Below are positions 59,506 to 64,000 of a stretch of DNA of 64,000 bases, in pieces. This DNA comes from Aequorivita todarodis (GTDB taxonomy: Bacteria; Bacteroidota; Bacteroidia; Flavobacteriales; Flavobacteriaceae). Made by a program: the position numbers and the translations under genes. Below the pieces are notes generated by a model. It saw nothing but the letters and a program-made list of their open reading frames with translations, was not told where the DNA came from and made no database searches. The stretch's first letter is position 1. Each line of letters opens with the position of its first letter. The DNA lies in the NCBI RefSeq assembly GCF_028561335.1, contig NZ_JAQQTG010000049.1:1-64000 (forward strand), read 5' to 3'.

Positions 59506-60108
59506 CCAAAGATTGAAAAGAATCAATTGCGGCAGTGCTCCCAAAAACAATCCCACGCCTAGTTCGGGGTACGTGTGCGAATCGTTGTTAAGCCTGGAAG
59601 AAGCAACCCAGCCATTTACAAAAAGGAAGAAACTGATAGTAACAAGCAGGTTAATCTTGAAATGTGCGCTCAGCCCCACCAGAAACATCAAAATACCCGC
59701 AACGCCCATTTGGTGAAGGCTGACTTTCAATTTAAAAAAAACCATTACCAGCGCGCTGAAGGCCGAAAAAAGAATTCCCACAAAAAAATAATACAGTTCA
59801 GGGTCTTCGTAAGGATCAAAAACCATTTTAATGATAAGCAACAACAGAATGCACTGTATCATCAATGGAAATTTACGTTCCTTGACTTCTTTTAAATAGA
59901 TGGTTTCCACAACCCGTAAATTTTTCAAAAGAAAGAATATTACAATGGGAATTAGGATGGTAATAATAGCAATTGCAAAAAGTTCTACCCGGACCAATTG
60001 AGGGTCTATATATCTGGGCGTAACACTGTAATAGAGAATGGTGCCCAAAATAGGCATCAACAAAGGGTGAAATAGATAGGAGGCGGCTTTTAGAAATAAA
60101 TTCATCAA
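59500..60108 (-). CDS. Polytopic membrane protein, 202 aa
   Basis: Six hydrophobic helices, the first preceded by LFHPLLMPILG and the last group holding FVNGWVASSRLNNDSHTYPELGVGLFLGALPQ (about 164-195), with a conserved-looking H-x-x-x-E and Arg cluster that recalls PAP2-like phosphatases without their full signature. Function not assigned. Its start overlaps the stop of rpoN by 4 nt, so it is translationally coupled to the sigma factor gene. Confidence 0.75.
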   Translation of the reverse strand: MMNLFLKAASYLFHPLLMPILGTILYYSVTPRYIDPQLVRVELFAIAIITILIPIVIFFLLKNLRVVETIYLKEVKERKFPLMIQCILLLLIIKMVFDPYEDPELYYFFVGILFSAFSALVMVFFKLKVSLHQMGVAGILMFLVGLSAHFKINLLVTISFFLFVNGWVASSRLNNDSHTYPELGVGLFLGALPQLILFNLWL

Positions 60109-61568
60109 ATTTCTTTTCTGAGTCTTGCCACTGGCAAATCCAATTGTTCCCGGTATTTGGCAATGGTCCTGCGGGCAATGGGATAGCCCTTTTCCAATAA
60201 AATTTTAGCGAGTTTATCGTCAGTAAGCGGTTTCCGTTTGTTTTCTTCGGAAATGGTAATTTCAAGAATTTTCTTGATTTCCTTGGTAGAAACATCTTCG
60301 CCCTGATCGTTTTTCATCGATTCGCTGAAAAATTCCTTTATCAACTTTGTTCCGTAAGGCGTGTCAACGTATTTACTGTTTGCAACACGCGAAACCGTGG
60401 AAACGTCCATATTTATTTTGTCGGCTATATCTTTCAAGATCATCGGTTTCAATTTCCGCTCATCCCCGGTCAAAAAATACTCTTCCTGATGGTGCATAAT
60501 GGCGTTCATGGTAACGAAAAGCGTTTGCTGTCGCTGTTTTATGGCATCAATAAACCATTTTGCGGCATCGAGCTTTTGTTTGATGAACATCACAGCATCT
60601 TTCTGCGCTTTCGATTTGTCTTTGGATTCCTTATACCCCTTCAGCATGTTGGTGTAATCGTGGCTCACGTGAAGCTCGGGAGCGTTTCTGCCGTTCAGGG
60701 TTAAATCCAATTCGCCATCCACAATTTTTATCGCGAAATCGGGTACCACGTGCTCCACGATCCTATTGTTTCCGGAATAGGTGCCGCCCGGTTTTGGGTT
60801 CAGACCTTCAATTTCGTGAATGGCATCGCGAAGCTGATCTTCGGTAATATCAAATTTCTGAATGAGTTTTTTATAATGCTTTTTGCTGAAATGATCGAAG
60901 GAATCATCCAATATGTCAATAGCCAACGCAACGGAAGGCGTTTGTTCCCTTCGTTCCAATTGAAGCAATAAACATTCCTGAAGATCGCGGGCCGCAACGC
61001 CGGCGGGATCCAGCTCCTGAACCACTTTTAATACTTTTTCTACTTTGTCCTCGGTGGTGTAAACATTCTGGGTAAAGGCCAAATCATCAACAATATCCTG
61101 GATTTCACGGCGTATGTAACCGCTTTCGTCCACGCTGCCCACCAAAAACTCCGCTATTTCTTTTTCCTCTTCGTCAAGGCGATAGGTACTCAATTGCTGC
61201 ATTAAATGCTGGGTAAAGGAAGTACCCGCCGCATAGGGCATTTGGCGTTCCTCGTCATCTGCGCTGTAATTGTTTGCGGAAAGCTTGTAGCTCGGCACTT
61301 CGTCATCGCTCAAGTAATCATCAACGTTTATATCCGTTTCAATTACTTCGTTGCCTTCGTCGTAGCTATCGTCAAATTCATCATTGCTAAATTCATCATC
61401 AAAGTTTTCACTTTCCTCTTTTCCGCCTTCCAAAGCGGGATTTTCTTCCAATTCCTGCGCAATCCGCTGCTCAAAAGCCTGCGTGGGCAGTTGTATCATC
61501 TTCATCAACTGGATCTGCTGAGGCGATAATTTCTGGGAAAGTTTAAGATTTAATTGCTGCTTTAACAT
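60105..61568 (-). CDS. rpoN: RNA polymerase sigma-54 factor
   Basis: 487 aa. Region I is Gln/Leu-rich (LNLKLSQKLSPQQIQLMKMIQLPTQAFEQ region, 6-35), region II is acidic (about 50-95, Glu/Asp-rich), and the core-binding part follows. The DNA-binding part ends in the RpoN box ARRTIAKYREQL near 467-478, close to the C-terminus as usual. It needs AAA+ activators, none of which lie in this window. A convergent palindromic repeat lies upstream of the start. Confidence 0.96.
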   Translation of the reverse strand: MLKQQLNLKLSQKLSPQQIQLMKMIQLPTQAFEQRIAQELEENPALEGGKEESENFDDEFSNDEFDDSYDEGNEVIETDINVDDYLSDDEVPSYKLSANNYSADDEERQMPYAAGTSFTQHLMQQLSTYRLDEEEKEIAEFLVGSVDESGYIRREIQDIVDDLAFTQNVYTTEDKVEKVLKVVQELDPAGVAARDLQECLLLQLERREQTPSVALAIDILDDSFDHFSKKHYKKLIQKFDITEDQLRDAIHEIEGLNPKPGGTYSGNNRIVEHVVPDFAIKIVDGELDLTLNGRNAPELHVSHDYTNMLKGYKESKDKSKAQKDAVMFIKQKLDAAKWFIDAIKQRQQTLFVTMNAIMHHQEEYFLTGDERKLKPMILKDIADKINMDVSTVSRVANSKYVDTPYGTKLIKEFFSESMKNDQGEDVSTKEIKKILEITISEENKRKPLTDDKLAKILLEKGYPIARRTIAKYREQLDLPVARLRKEI

Positions 61569-61602
61569 AGGTCTAATTACTACTTCATAAAGTTAGGTAA
61601 AA

Positions 61603-61627
61603 GCCCCCTAACCCCCAAAGGGGAAAC
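61603..61627. repeat. Intergenic copy of the CCCCCTAACCCCC palindromic repeat
   Basis: Plus-strand 25 nt starting GCCCCCTAACCCCC match the copy in aspS in 23 of 25 positions. It lies between rpoN and asnS and could add a weak hairpin (CCCCTTTGGGG) after asnS on the minus strand. Confidence 0.65.
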
Positions 61628-61665
61628 CAGACTAAATTTATAGTGCATATTTCTTTCCCTTGGCT

Positions 61666-63108
61666 TTAAAACTCTGCGTTACCCGGAGTACGTGGGTAAG
61701 GAATTACATCGCGAATGTTGCCCATTCCCGTCGTGAACTGTACCAAACGCTCAAAACCGAGCCCAAAACCACTGTGGACCGCGGTTCCAAATTTACGCAG
61801 GTCTAAATACCAATACAGTTCCTCGGTGCTAATGTCCATCGCTTCCATTTTTTGTTTTAGCACGTCATAACGCTCCTCACGCTGTGAGCCGCCAACGATT
61901 TCACCGATACCGGGAAATAGTACGTCCATGGCGCGAACGGTCTTGCCATCGTCATTCAAGCGCATATAGAAGGCCTTGATCTTTGCGGGATAATCGAAAA
62001 GGATAACGGGGCTTTTAAAGTGCTTTTCAACCAAGAAACGCTCGTGCTCGCTCTGTAGGTCGGCGCCCCATTCCTCGATTATATATTTGAATTTTTTCTT
62101 CTGGTTTGGTTTCGAACGCTTCAAAATATCAATCGCTTCGGTGTAGCTTACCCTTTTGAAATTATTCTCCAAAATAAAACGAAGCTTTTCCCGTAGTTTC
62201 ATTTCGCTGCGTTCGTCCTGCGGTTTGTTCTTCTCCTCTTCCAGCAAACGGTTTTCAAGGAATTCAAGATCGTCGGCACAGTTTTCCAACGCATAATTGA
62301 TTACATACTTGATGAAATCTTCCGCCAAATCCATGTTCGCGTCCAAATCATTGAAAGCAACTTCTGGCTCGATCATCCAGAATTCGGCCAAGTGGCGACT
62401 GGTGTTTGAGTTTTCAGCCCTAAAAGTAGGGCCGAAGGTATAAACCTTTCCGAGCGCCATTGCATAGGTTTCGGCTTCCAATTGCCCGCTAACGGTAAGA
62501 TTGGTTTCCTTTTCAAAGAAATCTTCCTTAAAATCTACGTTGCCGTTTTCATCGAGCGGTGGATTTTTGGCGTCCAAATTTGTAACGCGGAACATTTCGC
62601 CTGCGCCTTCGGCATCGCTTCCGGTGATGATGGGTGCGTGCATATAATTGAACCCGTTTTGCTGGAAATATTCGTGCACTGCAAAAGCAAGCTTTGAACG
62701 TGTACGCATCACCGCGCCAAAAGTATTGGTACGGACCCGCAAATGTGCCTGCTCGCGCAAGGTTTCAAGGGAGTGTCTTTTCGGTGAAAGAATGGTAAGC
62801 TTTACGTCTTCAGGGTTTGCTTCGCCCAAAATGGTCAATTTTGTCACTTGTATTTCCACGGTTTGGCCTTGGCCTTGGCTTTCCACAAGTGTGCCCTTAA
62901 CTTCTATGGCCGCGCCAACGGTTACTTTTTTAAGGAGTTCTTCTTCAAAATTTTCAAAATCCACTACACATTGCAGGGTTTTGATTGTTGATCCGTCATT
63001 TAACGCGATGAACCTGTTGCTTCTAAAAGCGCGCACCCAACCACGAATTATTACTTCCACGTGGGTTTTTTCGCTTTTCAACAGTTCGACTATTGTTTTG
63101 TCTTGCAT
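61666..63108 (-). CDS. asnS: Asparagine--tRNA ligase
   Basis: 480 aa. N-terminal OB-fold (VEVIIRGWVRAFRSNRFIALNDGS region, 18-41), class II core with motif 2 FRAENSNTSRHLAEFWMIEPE (about 228-248) and motif 3 GFGLGFERLVQFTTGM near 447-462; the N-S-N in motif 2 separates it from AspRS. It charges tRNA-Asn in the cytoplasm. It has its own -7 element upstream (63128-63135). Confidence 0.96.
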   Translation of the reverse strand: MQDKTIVELLKSEKTHVEVIIRGWVRAFRSNRFIALNDGSTIKTLQCVVDFENFEEELLKKVTVGAAIEVKGTLVESQGQGQTVEIQVTKLTILGEANPEDVKLTILSPKRHSLETLREQAHLRVRTNTFGAVMRTRSKLAFAVHEYFQQNGFNYMHAPIITGSDAEGAGEMFRVTNLDAKNPPLDENGNVDFKEDFFEKETNLTVSGQLEAETYAMALGKVYTFGPTFRAENSNTSRHLAEFWMIEPEVAFNDLDANMDLAEDFIKYVINYALENCADDLEFLENRLLEEEKNKPQDERSEMKLREKLRFILENNFKRVSYTEAIDILKRSKPNQKKKFKYIIEEWGADLQSEHERFLVEKHFKSPVILFDYPAKIKAFYMRLNDDGKTVRAMDVLFPGIGEIVGGSQREERYDVLKQKMEAMDISTEELYWYLDLRKFGTAVHSGFGLGFERLVQFTTGMGNIRDVIPYPRTPGNAEF

Positions 63109-63127
63109 GGTCGTTTTTTAAGAGGAG

Positions 63128-63135
63128 CAAATATA
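63128..63135 (-). promoter_or_regulatory. -7 promoter element (TATATTTG) of asnS
   Basis: Minus-strand TATATTTG fits TAnnTTTG, 19 nt before the asnS ATG. Confidence 0.6.
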
Positions 63136-63267
63136 CTTTTAAATAAAATTCAAAAAAAGTAAAAGGGCCAAATTCCAAAATGGGCATATCGCAATTGGAA
63201 AACCGATTTCAAAACCCAAAGCAGGGATTTTGGAAAGATTTAACTGAATATTGCCATAGAAAATTGA

Positions 63268-64000
63268 TTACTCATTTTCATCGTCATCACTCAAAATCTC
63301 AATCGCAGGTTTTTTCATTGTTTCCTTATTTGCGATACTTCTTTCAAGTGAAAGTAGGAGCGTGGGCAGCAATAGCAGATTGGACAGCATTGCAAAAAGC
63401 AAGGTTATCGAGACCAAAGCCCCCAAGGCCACCGTACCTCCAAAACTGGAAATGGTAAATACTGAAAACCCAAAGAAAAGTACGATGGAAGTGTAAAACA
63501 TACTAACGGTACTCTCGCGAAGTGCGGCAAAAACCGACTTCTTGATCTTCCAGTTATTGGCTATGAGTTCCTGCCTGTATTTTGCAAGGAAGTGAATGGT
63601 ATCGTCCACCGAGATTCCGAACGCAATGCTGAAGACCAAAATAGTGGATGGTTTTATGGGAACGCCTACAAAGCCCATCACTCCGGCGGTTATAATCAGA
63701 GGTAGCAAGTTTGGGATAAGTGAAATAATAATCATTTTAAAACTTCGGAACATCCACGCCATAAATAGGGCTATTAATAAAATGGCCAAAGAGAGTGATA
63801 AAATCAAATTGTTTACCAAGTAGTGTGTCCCTTTCTGAAAAACCAACGCCTTTCCTGTTACCGAAACATTGTAGCGTTCCGGCGGAAAGACTTTATTGAT
63901 TTCTTTGTGAAGATCTTCCTCAATCCGGTTAAACCTATCGGGCTTGGTGTCCTTCATAAAGGTGGTGATGCGCGCAAATTGCCCCGTACTGTCCACATAG
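63268..64000 (-). CDS. RND/MMPL family exporter, C-terminal part (cut by the window edge)
   Basis: The frame is open to the last base, so only the C-terminal ~243 residues are present. After a periplasmic part (VFPPERYNVSVTGKAL) come about five helices, with FSIAFGISVDDTIHFLAKYRQEL near the middle, the proton-relay motif of MMPL/RND lipid or hopanoid exporters, followed by the usual SIVLFFGFSVFTISSFGG and a short acidic cytoplasmic tail. It lies 160 bp upstream of asnS. The substrate is unknown. Confidence 0.85.
   Translation of the reverse strand, partial: YVDSTGQFARITTFMKDTKPDRFNRIEEDLHKEINKVFPPERYNVSVTGKALVFQKGTHYLVNNLILSLSLAILLIALFMAWMFRSFKMIIISLIPNLLPLIITAGVMGFVGVPIKPSTILVFSIAFGISVDDTIHFLAKYRQELIANNWKIKKSVFAALRESTVSMFYTSIVLFFGFSVFTISSFGGTVALGALVSITLLFAMLSNLLLLPTLLLSLERSIANKETMKKPAIEILSDDDENE

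Overview
The window is chromosomal DNA of a member of the Flavobacteriaceae (Bacteroidota). The signs are: Bacteroidetes-type -7 elements (TAnnTTTG) a few bases before many start codons, almost no Shine-Dalgarno sequences, lipoproteins with SC lipoboxes, secreted proteins with C-terminal type IX secretion (T9SS) sorting domains, TonB receptors with an N-terminal carboxypeptidase-regulatory-like domain, and the TolQ-ExbD-ExbD cluster typical of gliding or T9SS bacteria. The genus cannot be named from sequence reading alone (Aequorivita-like is only an impression). Gene density is high and most genes are housekeeping; there is no prophage, CRISPR array, integrase or classical IS.

Layout. 0-7 kb: a lipoprotein, a DUF3109 metal-cluster protein, a MarC-type membrane protein, a dCMP deaminase-S41 protease pair, a HupE/UreJ-like protein and an APC permease. 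7.3-13.5 kb: tRNA-Leu(CAA), then prs, rplY, pth, ribF, an HTTM/gamma-carboxylase homologue and serS. 13.6-23.1 kb: a probable phosphate-acquisition block with a PiT transporter, an OprP-like porin, a small MORN-like secreted protein, and a TonB receptor with a beta-helix lipoprotein. 23.3-30.2 kb: dgt and two tandem M36 metalloproteases exported by T9SS. 30.3-36.9 kb: dxs, tadA, a cold-shock protein, a CLC channel and aspS. 37.1-44.4 kb: a TetR-controlled tripartite RND efflux operon. 44.5-50.7 kb: a polyprenyl synthase, odhA and odhB. 50.7-54 kb: a tiny membrane protein and a NarL-type two-component system with a TPR sensor. 54-64 kb: tatD, ansA, tRNA-Ser(GGA), the TolQ/ExbD cluster, a PorT-like barrel, rpoN, asnS and the end of an RND/MMPL exporter that runs off the window.

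Two observations stand out. (1) The promoters of the PiT, porin and lipoprotein/TonB genes all carry heptamers close to NNTAACA repeated every 11 bp and ending exactly 9 nt before the -7 element; the small MORN-like gene has a related version. This is the geometry of a PhoB-type (OmpR family) operator and ties the block together as one regulon. (2) A single-gene element encoding a four-helix-bundle (23S rRNA IVS/S23-like) protein, bounded by imperfect inverted repeats, sits inside the efflux operon. A deletion derivative with only the first ~20 codons lies between dxs and tadA, and a solo end-like sequence lies beside hupE. These look like a small mobile gene cassette without its own transposase.

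Short palindromic dispersed repeats also occur, two of them in frame inside essential or conserved coding sequences (aspS and the DUF3109 gene). Several starts are revised because the -7 promoter element lies inside the longest open frame (DUF3109 gene, dxs, tetR, the PorT-like gene).
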